NCBI RefSeq assembly: GCF_021129155.1
Contig: NZ_JAJOMC010000003.1
Span: forward strand, 62,001 to 126,000
DNA from: Arthrobacter sp. AK04
GTDB taxonomy: Bacteria; Actinomycetota; Actinomycetes; Actinomycetales; Micrococcaceae
Direction of reading: 5' to 3'
DNA: 64,000 bases
The notes under the pieces were generated by a model that ran no database searches, was not told the origin of the DNA, and saw only the letters and a list, made by a program, of their open reading frames with translations. Numbering within the stretch: position 1 is the first letter of the stretch; every line of letters begins with the position of its first letter. Of this stretch, positions 16,734 through 24,967 are shown one piece after another. The translations under genes were made by a program, and so were the position numbers.

Positions 16734-17136
16734 GACCGCCTTCTAAGAGGGCCAGCGGTGCCAAACGAAATCACCAGATCAATGCATGAATCTACAGCTC
16801 AACATGAAGTTGAGCGAATGCCGCTGGGGTTGAACCGAGGCGAAGTCGAGAGTTGAAGTCCAACCGCCAGGGGCAACACGGAGATGCCCGATAAGGGGTG
16901 TCAGAATCCATGTTCGTCCTACTTTTCAAACTTTAGCCCTAGGCCGCCACTTGTCAAGGCTATTAGACACGCTGAGTCTTTTGCCAATCCGGCCAAGGGG
17001 AGCTTTTAGACATATCGTCCAACAAGGAACATGGGTGAGGATTGACCATACGAGCGTCTAAGGCTACGCGCGCCAGAAACTGAAGCTGCTGGCCACTTGT
17101 CGCAGGAGCTCGGCGCAGTCAGCATAAACTTCCCAA
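16734..17136. other. gap upstream of tnsA; possible transposon right-end region
   Basis: 403 bp without a credible gene. It holds an inverted repeat GCTCAAC/GTTGAGC (16797-16815), GTTGA repeats at 16809, 16829 and 16852 (20-23 bp apart), and two direct copies of GCCACTTGTC (about 16941-16950 and 17091-17100). Two TTAGAC boxes and one inverted GTCTAA lie between the latter. These could be transposase-binding sites, but no matching inverted set was found on the far side of tniQ. Confidence 0.35.
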
Positions 17137-18015
17137 ATGGAGATCATTCGGGAGTCGGCCCATCGGATGCTTGCCTACGTCGAGGCTGTCCGTCGGCAAG
17201 GGTACGCGTTGAGCGTCGCTGAGTTCAACGCCTATGCCGAGCAGTGGGATCAGAAGGTCACGAATGTGGGGACACCCAGCGAATTAGCGAGGACTCTCTC
17301 TGAGATGGCGTCCGGAATCACATCTTTCTACGGCAGCGGACGCACGCAGGTGGAGTCTATGCTCAATTATCTAGTTCGCGTGCGCTGGCTCACCAGGTTG
17401 GACAACCGGGTCGACATCACGCCGCTGGGCAAGGCGGTGCTCCGCGAAGCAAATGCACCCTTGCCGGACTCTGACGTGAGCTCCACAGTAGAAGTGATTA
17501 TCGACCCCAACAATCCCTTTGCCTACGCTCAACTGATGGGTCGTATAGGCGGCTTTGACCGATGCATGATCGTTGACCCTTATCTGGACCAGGATCAGCT
17601 GCTGACGCTTGCGACATTCCCTACGGTAACTCGAATTTTAACCAGCAATAGGAACGCGAAAAGCCGAAAGCCCGTGTTTGCTATCGTTCTCGGCTCAGCT
17701 CCGCACTTGGAAGTAAGGATGGCGGCTGAGAAGGAGCTACACGACCGGATTGTCATTCCTGCAGAAGGCGGAGCACTCATGCTCGGGTCAAGCCTCAACT
17801 CCATCACACGCCGCTTCGGCGTCGCGACGACGCTGGAAGAATCATCCTCTCGACTTATCCGTGCTCATTACGACAGCCTTTGGGACCAAGCCAGCACAGT
17901 GGAACGGGAGCATGGCCGTCCCGAGAGCGGCCTAACGAGCGTGGTGTCACCTGGCATGTCAAACGCCGACAGCGAGAGTGCTCCAATCACGGCCGCCAGT
18001 GCCGATGGCAAGTAG
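17137..18015 (+). CDS. hypothetical protein with PLD-like C-terminal domain
   Basis: 292 residues. The first half is alpha-helical with a winged-helix-like segment (VRVRWLTRLDNRVDITPLGK, about 88-107). The second half reads MIVDPYLDQDQLL (about 147-159) and then LHDRIVIPAEGGALMLGSSL (about 202-221). That order, DPYLD then HDR..GSSL, matches the PLD-like fold seen in accessory and defence genes, although the classical HxKx4D is changed to HDR. The tail (about 255-292) looks disordered. It stands alone to the right of the Tn7-like operon and may be cargo or resident island DNA. A nuclease or effector role is only a guess. Confidence 0.6.
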   Translation: MEIIRESAHRMLAYVEAVRRQGYALSVAEFNAYAEQWDQKVTNVGTPSELARTLSEMASGITSFYGSGRTQVESMLNYLVRVRWLTRLDNRVDITPLGKAVLREANAPLPDSDVSSTVEVIIDPNNPFAYAQLMGRIGGFDRCMIVDPYLDQDQLLTLATFPTVTRILTSNRNAKSRKPVFAIVLGSAPHLEVRMAAEKELHDRIVIPAEGGALMLGSSLNSITRRFGVATTLEESSSRLIRAHYDSLWDQASTVEREHGRPESGLTSVVSPGMSNADSESAPITAASADGK

Positions 18016-18170
18016 TTCGTCGCTTACTCTCGTGCGAGCAGCCGCAGTGAGGATCAGCTAAGCGTGTCTACAGACCAGTGTGCTGGACAGATGCGGCTCG
18101 GTGGCGGACACTCCAAGAAAAGGCACGGAAGTTAGTTCTGAGTTGACACCTAGCAACCTAGTGTGTATCC

Positions 18171-18755
18171 ATGAGCGACCCTCGATTTAGGCCACGCGAC
18201 CTGGTGCGGCCTGCCCAGCGCCGTGACTTCGGCAAAGTCTTAGCCCTCAATTGGATTGACAGCCAAACTGACCTCCAAGCCTCACGCATCGCAGCCGCTC
18301 AGCTTCAGCATGCCTTGGCCGTGAGGATCACGTGTCAGCTCAAAGAAAAGGGGCTAAGCATCCGCGACTACGCTGCGCTGGCGCACATTGGCTACGACCG
18401 GATGGCTAAAGTACTCCGCGGCGAAGCTGTCATGCGGCTGGAGGACGTAGCTGACGCTCAGAGGCTACTGGGCGAAATCGCGGATCCACTACTGGAAGAA
18501 GTAGAACTGTCAGAACGAAGGGCACGCTCACCTAGATGTGAGCGGACGACCGAGGCCGACCCGATTCAACCGCACCAGGATCTGAAAACAGAGTTGGGAC
18601 AATCCGGCCATCCGCACATCCCACAACTCGACCTGCTCCTAGAGGGCGTCGAGGGGAATGCACGCATAACCGTCCGCTGGTCCCAGCCCTCGGGAGGCAC
18701 TAAGACATACTCAATATCGGGAGAAGACCTGGCTGAGGCCCAGCTCCAAAAGTAG
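18171..18755 (+). CDS. HTH (XRE-like) hypothetical protein
   Basis: 194 residues. Residues about 45-85 (ALAVRITCQLKEKGLSIRDYAALAHIGYDRMAKVLRGE) read like a Cro/CI-type helix-turn-helix. The remainder is charged and then beta-rich (ARITVRWSQPSGGTKTYSIS). It starts at ATG 18171 with no clear ribosome site and may be leaderless. It follows the PLD-like gene by 155 bp and could regulate it. Function unknown. Confidence 0.55.
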   Translation: MSDPRFRPRDLVRPAQRRDFGKVLALNWIDSQTDLQASRIAAAQLQHALAVRITCQLKEKGLSIRDYAALAHIGYDRMAKVLRGEAVMRLEDVADAQRLLGEIADPLLEEVELSERRARSPRCERTTEADPIQPHQDLKTELGQSGHPHIPQLDLLLEGVEGNARITVRWSQPSGGTKTYSISGEDLAEAQLQK

Positions 18756-18840
18756 CTCGCAATAGGTCGACACAGGGGCTCAAATCCGTGACGCGGGTTG
18801 AAGTGCGTCGCGTCCTCGTTAAAAGACAGAGCCTCGCGTG

Positions 18841-19086
18841 TCAGTTGTCGAGGACGATGTCTCTTCTTTTCGCAATTTCCGTTTCGCCGCGGCCAATCGT
18901 TATGCCGACGGCGATGCCTGGACCTATGAGGAGCCTAACTCTTCCCTCTTCATCATTCAGCGAGTCGAAAGTCAGCCATGCGAACGTACCGTTCGCATAG
19001 TTGTCAAGGATTGTGGACTCCAGCTCATCGAGGTCCACAGTACTCGGCAGAGCGATAGAGCGCCCGGCATACAGGATCTGCGCCAT
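18841..19086 (-). CDS. small hypothetical protein
   Basis: 81 residues starting MAQILYAGRSIALP, acidic in the middle and with a C-terminal segment GPGIAVGITIGRGETEIA. The composition is protein-like and the opposite-strand frames are not. I do not recognise the family. It lies opposite to its neighbours between the HTH gene and the metallophosphoesterase. Confidence 0.4.
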   Translation of the reverse strand: MAQILYAGRSIALPSTVDLDELESTILDNYANGTFAWLTFDSLNDEEGRVRLLIGPGIAVGITIGRGETEIAKRRDIVLDN

Positions 19087-19481
19087 ACCAGTGATTCTAG
19101 GCAGTCTGGACGCCGGAGTTCAGGCCCCTTGGAAAAAATGGCGCCTGCTGCAAACGGGTCAGGAAAGGATGGACTCCAGACCCAGCAGAGGCCAAGTTGA
19201 TGGGCTGATGGTCAAAGTTGCACTTTATCGAGCCAATCAGACCCCGGCGCCAAACCCACTCCAGTTGCCGCCCATATTGGCGCAACTATGGCTTGCTGGC
19301 GCACCTAGAGAACCGAACTCAAGCGGGACTGTGGAAAGTGTTTGTGAGGTGATCAACTGAACGGCAAAGCTGTTAGCTGAGATACCATCCTGGAATTTGT
19401 TGTATCTCGGCGCGCGATGCCTCGTGATAACGGCAAGTTCAGAAACGCCCACGAGTTTGTCCCGTTTCGTATGCTACCTGT
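19087..19481. other. intergenic region before the metallophosphoesterase
   Basis: 395 bp in which I see no convincing gene. A TATGCT -10-like box at 19470-19475 stands 6 bp before ATG 19482, so the next gene may be read from a leaderless transcript. Confidence 0.35.
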
Positions 19482-20255
19482 ATGTCCAATAGTTCCCCGA
19501 TAGCCGTCTTTGGTGATTGGCACGGGGATGCTGGGTGGGCCCTAACGGCCATCAGATCAGCAGCACGCGAAGGCGTCCGCACGGCCATACACGTCGGGGA
19601 CTTCGGGCTTGACTGGCCAGGCGCCAAACGGGGCCGCTACGAGACAAAGCTCAACAAGTACCTCACCGAGCTAGGTACCACGCTCATCATCTCCGGCGGT
19701 AACCATGACAATTGGGACACTTTGGGAAAGCTCATCGTCGAAAAAGACGGCCTGGCTAACGTTCTATCGAATATCCGGGTATTGCCGCGGGGTGGCAGAA
19801 CCATGATCGAGGGGCTTGCCGTCGGCGGCTTGGGCGGGGCGTTCAGCGTCGACTACGAATACCGGACCGAGGGAAAGGACTGGTGGCGAAATGAAGAACC
19901 CACTCGCCGGGAAGCCGAAGCCCTCATCGCCGGCGGCCCCTTGGACATCCTGGTAACCCACGATGCCCCTGAAGGCGTTCCGCTAATTGGTGACTTTCAA
20001 CTCACCACAGAACTAACTCTGAAGGCCAACAAAACCCGGGACCTTCCGAGAGAGGTAGTCGATGTGCTGGCCGTGCCGCACCTGTTCTGCGGTCACTGGC
20101 ATCAGCGGCGCATCCACGAACTACGCCAACCGAGTGGCATGGTCACGAGAGTTGATGTGCTCGATATGGAAAACTCCCGTCACGGGAACGGTGTCCTCGT
20201 ATGGCCCGGCAAAGCTCCGCTCCGGATTGACCCGCTTGAGATCAGGAACCCATAG
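19482..20255 (+). CDS. calcineurin-like metallophosphoesterase
   Basis: 257 residues with the full metal-binding motif series: GDWHGD (about 11-16), GDFGLDW (about 40-46), GGNHDN (about 75-80), VTHDAPEG (about 158-165) and CGHWHQ (about 203-208). It would be a two-metal cytoplasmic phosphodiesterase or phosphatase; the substrate cannot be told. There is no Shine-Dalgarno sequence, and a -10-like box 6 bp upstream suggests a leaderless start. It precedes two overlapping small unknown genes and may form a unit with them. Confidence 0.72.
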   Translation: MSNSSPIAVFGDWHGDAGWALTAIRSAAREGVRTAIHVGDFGLDWPGAKRGRYETKLNKYLTELGTTLIISGGNHDNWDTLGKLIVEKDGLANVLSNIRVLPRGGRTMIEGLAVGGLGGAFSVDYEYRTEGKDWWRNEEPTRREAEALIAGGPLDILVTHDAPEGVPLIGDFQLTTELTLKANKTRDLPREVVDVLAVPHLFCGHWHQRRIHELRQPSGMVTRVDVLDMENSRHGNGVLVWPGKAPLRIDPLEIRNP

Positions 20256-20295
20256 CTAGCTGCTACCTGGTGGTGACGGACCTAGAGTAGGAAGC

Positions 20296-20706
20296 ATGGA
20301 CGCGGCCGAGTGGGCGCACGAGCTGGCCTACTCCCTTAGCGTTGGGCCAGGAACACCGTCCTTACTGACGATCGCTACTTGTTCCGGACCCGCTGCAAGT
20401 AGGCAGGTTATTGAAATGGCCAAACGAGTACTCGTCGAAGCGGGATGGCCCGTCTATGAGCTGTTCGCTCGCGAGGTGGCCCCTGACCCGTCCCTTTTGC
20501 GTGAGAGCGGCTTCCTGATTCTTCGGGACGTTCGCCAACCATTAGCCCCGGCTGTGCCAGTTCTCATTGGCGCTCACCAACTGAATATCAGACGGGGCCT
20601 CCCTGTCGGTCTCCTCATCGTAGGGTCTCCTGCCGGAATCAGAGCCCTGCGTAGACATCCCGGCCTGGGCTTTCTAAGCCGCGCGGAGTGGGTCGTGCAG
20701 AACTAG
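20296..20706 (+). CDS. hypothetical protein
   Basis: 136 residues starting MDAAEWAHELAYSL. The second half (PAVPVLIGAHQL, then GLLIVGSPAGIRALRRHPGLGFLSRAEW) resembles the sensor region of P-loop ATPases, but no Walker A or B motif is seen. It may be a truncated ATPase or a different fold. It starts 40 bp after the metallophosphoesterase and ends 1 bp before the next start. Confidence 0.5.
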   Translation: MDAAEWAHELAYSLSVGPGTPSLLTIATCSGPAASRQVIEMAKRVLVEAGWPVYELFAREVAPDPSLLRESGFLILRDVRQPLAPAVPVLIGAHQLNIRRGLPVGLLIVGSPAGIRALRRHPGLGFLSRAEWVVQN

Positions 20707-20707
20707 T

Positions 20708-21148
20708 GTGAACTCGCCTCCGGTACTCCGCCCCTTGGTCCTCGGCATTACGGAACGTCGGGCATCAAGCAAACCGTTTCGCACCGCCGCGCTCGGGAGC
20801 TTTGTCATAGGCCGCAGCTACAATCCCACTATGGTGCAGGAGCTGCGCAATGACGACTCGGGCCGTTACCTCGTGACCACTGCTACGGGTAGCCACTACG
20901 TGCTGGACTTAACAGCCAGGACCGTGAAACGAGCAAAGGCAGCCACCGCTCCGCTCAGGGAGTATATGGACGTTGGGTTTTCACAGCTGCGTCGTGACGG
21001 GGAAGGACTTGAGCTGCTCATGCTTGAGTTGTGTGCAGTTGGAGTACCCGCCCGCTACTGGATCCAAGTCCGGGACGATCACATCGTTACGCTCAGAACA
21101 ACCTCGCCCGTGGTACGGATCGTTGCTCTGAACCCTTCGGAAGAATAG
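20708..21148 (+). CDS. hypothetical protein
   Basis: 146 residues from GTG 20708, one base after the preceding stop, which suggests translational coupling. An internal ATG at 20830 could be an alternative start giving about 106 residues; the later part (GRYLVTTATGSHYVLDLTA, then RYWIQVRDDHIVTLRTTSPV) looks like a small beta-rich domain. Family not recognised. Confidence 0.5.
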   Translation: MNSPPVLRPLVLGITERRASSKPFRTAALGSFVIGRSYNPTMVQELRNDDSGRYLVTTATGSHYVLDLTARTVKRAKAATAPLREYMDVGFSQLRRDGEGLELLMLELCAVGVPARYWIQVRDDHIVTLRTTSPVVRIVALNPSEE

Positions 21149-21634
21149 ATCTGAGGCCCTCCCGCCACGCAAGAGTTCTAGATTCCGATCTTCACCCAAG
21201 CATGGAGTTACCCCAATGAGCTGACCAAGTCGCTGGAGGATGGCGCCAGCTGCAGGCTACAACGGAACCTTTACAGGCTAATCCAGCGTTGCGCATTCGT
21301 GGCGCCAGCGCTATGAATACGCAATGCCGCCACCTTCCGCTGCCTGTCTCTTCGCCCCTTAGGACGGTTCCGTCACTGCGGCAGGCCGTGGCCTTCCTGC
21401 TTCCCGGCGCCGCCTCCCCAATCTCCGGCTCGAAAGGGTCGGTCCTCGCCGGGGATGAACGCTGCGGCCATGAGCAGGCCGAACAGGGGGGGGTAAACGT
21501 CTCCTGTAATCTCGACGGCATCTCAGCAGAGGGCCGAGCGTCAAATTAGCGAGAACCTGATCCGGCGACGGGTGAGGACTTCAGTAGATAGAGAACGGAC
21601 GACTAGACTGGGCCGCCGTCGCCGGGACGCGCGA
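21149..21634. other. non-coding stretch with gene debris
   Basis: 486 bp without an intact gene. On the minus strand around 21371-21500 a frame reads VYPPLFGLLMAAAFIPGEDR and continues to a stop, like the tail of a lost membrane-protein gene. It is interrupted near a run of eight G at 21486-21493. This may mark the right border of the accessory block. Confidence 0.35.
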
Positions 21635-22621
21635 CTATCCGGCTACGGCAACCACAAGCTTCCCCGTGACCGAACCATCTTCCATGTCTTGATGAGCCTG
21701 CACAATGTCATCGAGCCCATAGATTTTTCCGATTGGGACACGGACCTCTCCTGTTTCCACGGAATCGAGGAATTCCTGGAGGACTGCCGAGGGCAGGTCG
21801 GTAGCGCCGCCGGAATAGGCGGTGAGCCGAACTCCGTTGGGGATGTAGTCAATGGGGTAAAAATCTTGCACGGTCCACTCGTCTGACAGCATTCCAGTGA
21901 AACAAACAGTTCCGTGGACAGCAGTGGCGCGAAGAGTGTCGTGCAAGGTGGGTGTACCCACGAGTTCAACAGCACCGCCGACGCCATCAGGACAAATTGC
22001 GCGCACTTCTGCTGCAACCCTTCCGGTGTCGATAATCACGTGGTCGACTCCGGCGTCCAGAAGCGCCTGCGTCTTGCGAGGGTTCCTGGTTGTGGCAAGT
22101 ACCGTCATGCCTCGGCGCTTCGCTAGGACTGCTAGTGCCAGCCCGATGGACGACGTGCCGCCCCGGATCAGCAGGCTGCCGCCGGAATCAGCGTTGACGC
22201 CGACCGTTAGTGTGCCGTAAGCCGTTTGCAGCATTTCGGGAACTGCGCCCAGGGTGGCCCAATCGAGACTACTGCTGAACGGAATGACGTTCGCGGCCGG
22301 CACCTTCACGTACTCGGCATAGCCGCCGTCGAACGTCCTTCCCATACCGCCCATCAACGCGGCGACTTGGGTCCCTGCGGCAAACTCTCCCCCGGGCGCC
22401 TCGGCGACCACGCCGGTGGCCTCGATGCCAGGTATGCGGGGAAAGGAACCAAATGAGCCCAGTCCTTGACGAAAATGCAGTTCCGAACGGTTGAGGCCGA
22501 AAGCATGTACCTTTACAAGAACCCACCCTGGCTGGGGAACAGGCAGCGGCACATTCCTAATCTCGAGGGTCTCCGGGGCGCCGGGGCCTGCCAAGACTAC
22601 GGCGCGCATCAGGTTAGGCAC
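21635..22621 (-). CDS. quinone-oxidoreductase-type (zinc-free) medium-chain dehydrogenase
   Basis: 328-residue NADPH-binding MDR enzyme. It lacks the GHE zinc ligand (PGIEATG instead) and the four structural cysteines; the nucleotide-binding motif is GGTSSIGLA near residue 150. It would reduce quinones or alpha,beta-unsaturated ketones. Translation starts at GTG 22621, 8 bp inside the end of the MFS gene, so the two form an operon. Located at the edge of the catabolic region under probable PadR control. Confidence 0.82.
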   Translation of the reverse strand: MPNLMRAVVLAGPGAPETLEIRNVPLPVPQPGWVLVKVHAFGLNRSELHFRQGLGSFGSFPRIPGIEATGVVAEAPGGEFAAGTQVAALMGGMGRTFDGGYAEYVKVPAANVIPFSSSLDWATLGAVPEMLQTAYGTLTVGVNADSGGSLLIRGGTSSIGLALAVLAKRRGMTVLATTRNPRKTQALLDAGVDHVIIDTGRVAAEVRAICPDGVGGAVELVGTPTLHDTLRATAVHGTVCFTGMLSDEWTVQDFYPIDYIPNGVRLTAYSGGATDLPSAVLQEFLDSVETGEVRVPIGKIYGLDDIVQAHQDMEDGSVTGKLVVAVAG

Positions 22622-23969
22622 GGTCTTTCACTCCTTGCTTATCTGTGTCGAGCACAGCGTCAGATTCAACTAAAACCTTCGTGAGTTTCTCTCCACGTCG
22701 CGCTGAGGTTTCCGGTCCGCGCCGGATGGCAGGAATCGCGGCGAGGGCAACGGCCGTGATCACGACTCCGGGCATCAGCGCCCACCCAGTTGATTCTGTA
22801 AGCGACTGCACTGTGTAGGGTGCGATACCGCCGAAAACGGTAGTAGCTACAGTCCCGCCGATCGCCAACGCCGTCAATCGTCCCCTGACATCGAACTGCT
22901 CGGGAATAGCAGACGCCCCGACCGCACTGAGGCTGCCAGCGAGGCATGCGAGGACTACTACCGCTGATACTGCGACGCCTACATTCGCTTGACCAGCTGC
23001 GGCGAACATCGGGATCGGAAGGATAACCGCGCCAACGGCCAGCGTCAACAGTGTGGGACGGCGCCCGTAACGGTCGGAAAGCCAACCTGCAAGGGGAGAC
23101 GCAAGGACAACGACGGCGGCCGCCAGGGTCGCCAGTCCAAGCGCGGAGGATTCACTCCATTTCTGCACGGAGATGAGGTACGTAGGTAGATAGATAATCC
23201 CCACATAGTAGGCCGCCGAGCACAGTCCCGAAATGATAAACGTGCGGACTACAGCCCGCCACTGCCGGCGCAGCACGCGGGCAAGAGGCTCGCGATTAAC
23301 GTCCTGCTTGCTCTCTAAAAACTGCGGCGTTTCTGGCAGAGCCGACCTGAGTGCCAAAATCGCCGCTGCCAGGATTCCACCCACGATGAATGGGATGCGC
23401 CACCCCCATTCCTCAACCTGTGACGCGGAAAGGGTCACAACCGTCAGGGCCGAAACGCCGGCGGCCAGCAGGGCACCGATTTCGCTGGCGGCGGCAGCCA
23501 GCGACGTGATCAGGCCGCGGTTGTTGGGTTTGCTGCTTTCAAGCAAGTAGGTCATGATTCCCGTGTATTCTCCGCCGACTGAGAACGCCATCAGGCAACG
23601 AAGGGCCAGAAGCCAGACCGCAGCTGATTCACCCACCTGGGCAAAGGTTGGAAGCGCGGCAGTCGCGGCAGTCGCCAAAAACATCAATGCCATTGACCCC
23701 AACAGCACCGGACGCCTCCCCCAACGGTCGCCTATGTATCCGAACACAAGCCCGCCGATGGGCCGCAGCAAGTAAGAGACAGCGAACGTAGCCAGAGTCA
23801 TCAGGACTCCTGTGGGGCTGTCCCCGAAAAATACGCGCGACAGCACCGAACTCAGATACAGAAAAAGCGTGAAGTCATACCACTCCACCACGGTCGAGAC
23901 TACGGCTATAGCAAGACGGCCTCGGGAAATACTGGGTTGAGCCGTAGCGGGTATAGGCGATGGCGGCAT
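22614..23969 (-). CDS. MFS transporter, metabolite:H+ symporter (MHS) type
   Basis: 451-residue, about 12-helix transporter. The first helix reads VEWYDFTLFLYLS, a hallmark of the MHS (ProP/KgtP/ShiA) family, followed by GYIGDRWGRRPVLL in loop 2-3. It probably imports an organic acid or zwitterion. ATG 23969 is preferred (AAGGA 8 bp upstream) over 24002. It is divergent from a PadR gene across a 104-bp region carrying two ATACCTCG boxes. Confidence 0.85.
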   Translation of the reverse strand: MPPSPIPATAQPSISRGRLAIAVVSTVVEWYDFTLFLYLSSVLSRVFFGDSPTGVLMTLATFAVSYLLRPIGGLVFGYIGDRWGRRPVLLGSMALMFLATAATAALPTFAQVGESAAVWLLALRCLMAFSVGGEYTGIMTYLLESSKPNNRGLITSLAAAASEIGALLAAGVSALTVVTLSASQVEEWGWRIPFIVGGILAAAILALRSALPETPQFLESKQDVNREPLARVLRRQWRAVVRTFIISGLCSAAYYVGIIYLPTYLISVQKWSESSALGLATLAAAVVVLASPLAGWLSDRYGRRPTLLTLAVGAVILPIPMFAAAGQANVGVAVSAVVVLACLAGSLSAVGASAIPEQFDVRGRLTALAIGGTVATTVFGGIAPYTVQSLTESTGWALMPGVVITAVALAAIPAIRRGPETSARRGEKLTKVLVESDAVLDTDKQGVKDRA

Positions 23970-24000
23970 GAAGGGTCCTTCGACGGAGACAAGGGATCGC

Positions 24001-24040
24001 ATACCTCGAACCGAGGCACTTTCCCAAGAACGATACCTCG
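24001..24040. promoter_or_regulatory. pair of ATACCTCG boxes, putative PadR operator
   Basis: ATACCTCG at 24001-24008 (followed by AAC and CGAGG, a local inverted repeat) and at 24033-24040, between the MFS and PadR genes. The same octamer occurs twice more upstream of the gene at 38708 (38605-38612 and 38643-38650). Confidence 0.45.
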
Positions 24041-24073
24041 TTTCGATATATTCCTTCCTGTAGCATTACGTTC

Positions 24074-24595
24074 GTGCTCGAACTCATGATTTTGGGTTTC
24101 CTCGCAGAAGGCTCCCTCCACGGCTACGAACTACGCCGGAAGATGAACGAACTGTACGGCTATGCCCGTGAAATTAGCGACGGGAGCCTTTACCCAGCCA
24201 TCCAGAGGCTCATCAAGTCAGGCGCCGTCGTGCAACGTGTCGAAAACGGCCGCGCCGCCAAGCGTCACACGCTTGAACTCACACCCGAAGGGAGGACGGA
24301 CCTCCATCAACGGCTTCGGACAGCGTCAGGTGGCAACGTCACCGACCTTGGACGTTTTATGGTCATCCTCGCCTTCCTGTCCCAACTTCCGGACGTAGAA
24401 GAACAGCACGAAGTACTCCGAAGGCGTCTGAAGTTTCTGGAGGCCCCTGCGAGCTTCTTTTACGAAGGTGGCCGCCCCCTGCGAAAGGCGGAAATCCAAG
24501 ACGTCTACCGTCAAGGAATGCTTACGATCGGCAAGGCCGCCAGTCGTGCTGAAATTGCCTGGATCCGACAATCCTTAGGCATTGCTGCACCGTAG
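24074..24595 (+). CDS. PadR-family transcriptional regulator
   Basis: 173 residues. The N-terminal winged helix (MILGFLAEGSLHGYELRRKM) and the SDGSLYPAIQRLIKSGAV segment are typical of PadR/Vir repressors, and a C-terminal helical dimerisation domain follows (PadR subfamily 2 length). Start GTG 24074; a TATATT-like -10 box at about 24046 suggests a short leader. It is divergent from the MFS/oxidoreductase operon, which it probably represses until a phenolic or related acid is bound. Confidence 0.85.
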   Translation: MLELMILGFLAEGSLHGYELRRKMNELYGYAREISDGSLYPAIQRLIKSGAVVQRVENGRAAKRHTLELTPEGRTDLHQRLRTASGGNVTDLGRFMVILAFLSQLPDVEEQHEVLRRRLKFLEAPASFFYEGGRPLRKAEIQDVYRQGMLTIGKAASRAEIAWIRQSLGIAAP

Positions 24596-24967
24596 CCAAT
24601 CCCCGCTTCGCGTCCGGGCATATGACTCCACTCGACGAGGTTCTTTCCCGACTACGGCTCTTCGTTTAGCGGGTGTCCTCGATCCGTTGGCCTAACCCTC
24701 AGTTATCGCTGTACGGGACATTGTTGCCACAGAGGTCTCAATCGGATCGATATTGGTATTTCTCTTCGAGTAAACGGGGCAATACGTTAGGGAACACCAG
24801 GGGCGACTCGACACAGAGTTACCGTCACTTACGCAGCATGACGACGGAGCACTGCGCAAACGAACGGCCCCGAAGGCTACCAACACCGCCGCCGAAGCCG
24901 GCGCGGATGCTGACGAAGGCTTACACCATTCGTGGAGCAGCAGCACACTGACAAAGGAGTTTAGAAG
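24596..24967. other. intergenic region before the SDR gene
   Basis: 372 bp with no gene I can support. It presumably contains the promoter of the SDR gene; AAAGGAG at about 24952 is its ribosome site. Confidence 0.4.

Noticed and set aside
16941-17100. GCCACTTGTC direct repeat and TTAGAC boxes as proven transposon ends
   Set aside because: No inverted counterpart was found beyond tniQ or near 21.2-21.6 kb, and no target duplication is visible, so I report them only as candidates.
10744-17136. CRISPR array or guide RNA linked to the Tn7-like genes
   Set aside because: No regularly spaced direct repeats and no cas genes are present, so this does not look like a CRISPR-associated transposon.
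21192-21521. 109-codon minus-strand open frame in the debris zone
   Set aside because: Cys/Trp/Arg-rich translation without a family and with a shifted frame reading more like a membrane-protein tail; treated as debris.
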